Positions 5,199 through 5,253 of a stretch of DNA of 5,253 bases are shown here, piece by piece (positions within the stretch are counted from its first letter, which is position 1; every line of letters starts with the position of its first letter). Source of the DNA: an uncultured Anaerococcus sp. GTDB lineage: Bacteria > Bacillota > Clostridia > Tissierellales > Peptoniphilaceae. Below the pieces are notes generated by a model. It saw only the letters and a program-made list of their open reading frames with translations. It did no database searches and was not told where the DNA came from. The position numbers were made by a program, and so were the translations under genes. The DNA lies in NCBI RefSeq assembly GCF_937934665.1, contig NZ_CALGYW010000149.1:1-5253 (forward strand), read 5' to 3'.

Positions 5199-5253
5199 CG
5201 ATATTTGCGTAATGTAATCAATTTGAGCCAATTTAACGATATTTGCGTAATGT
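5199..5253. repeat. 17-bp direct repeat at 38-bp spacing, cut by the window end
   Basis: CGATATTTGCGTAATGT occurs at 5199-5215 and again, without mismatch, at 5237-5253, the last base of the window. The 21 bases between contain CAATTT twice, 10 bases apart (5219 and 5229). The 38-bp spacing is not a multiple of three, so the copies fall in different frames and are unlikely to be a coding repeat. Whether more copies follow cannot be seen. An operator, a second iteron set, or a regulatory array ahead of the next gene are possible. Confidence 0.8.

Noticed and set aside
4878..5231. Long minus-strand ORFs, here and at 261-473, 1523-1747 and 3650-3922.
   Set aside because: All lie opposite well-supported plus-strand genes, and their cysteine-, serine- and phenylalanine-rich products look like antisense translations; none has a convincing ribosome binding site or domain.

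Overview
The window looks like part of the replication module of a bacteriophage or prophage from a low-GC Bacillota (Firmicutes) host. The evidence is an AT-rich composition, many ATA, AGA, ACA and CTA codons, AGGAGG-type ribosome binding sites, and tightly packed genes all on the + strand. The core order is a PrimPol-helicase of the virulence-associated E (VapE) type, then a small VRR-NUC nuclease, then a SNF2-type helicase. This is a familiar arrangement in Firmicute siphophages and their prophages. Nothing allows the host to be named more precisely; an anaerobic Clostridia/Tissierellia-like host is only a guess.

Layout. Bases 2-271 hold the 3' end of a gene that starts before the window; its product carries a CPEC motif. 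Bases 294-539 hold a small gene that is easy to miss: its frame has no ATG, GTG or TTG near its ribosome binding site. It can be read only from a CTG, or from ATG 298 by a -1 shift at an exactly in-frame A-AAA-AAG heptamer. A 25-codon ORF (556-633) with a good ribosome binding site overlaps the start of the 804-residue primase-helicase gene (603-3017).

Bases 3018-3343 are the main non-coding stretch and the most interesting part of the window. They carry twelve copies of a 9-bp element, TGACTACAA and close variants, nine forward and three reversed. The element occurs as 9-bp tandem copies and as paired inverted blocks around AT-rich DNA. The second block closes a long imperfect inverted repeat whose interior holds three more small hairpins. 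Its place directly after a replication initiator/helicase gene suggests an iteron-type phage origin or a binding array for a phage protein; this is inference.

Downstream, the VRR-NUC nuclease (3344-3640) overlaps the SNF2 helicase (start best placed at 3621, end 5000) by 20 bases. The helicase is followed after one base by a small lysine-rich, probably coiled-coil protein (5002-5187). The last 55 bases contain a 17-bp perfect direct repeat at 38-bp spacing, cut by the window edge, and may be the start of a second repeat array.

Working model: the primase-helicase initiates or primes and unwinds at the adjacent repeat array. The nuclease and SNF2 translocase, co-translated as a pair, act later in replication, recombination or DNA processing. 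All functional roles come from domain recognition by eye; no database search was possible.
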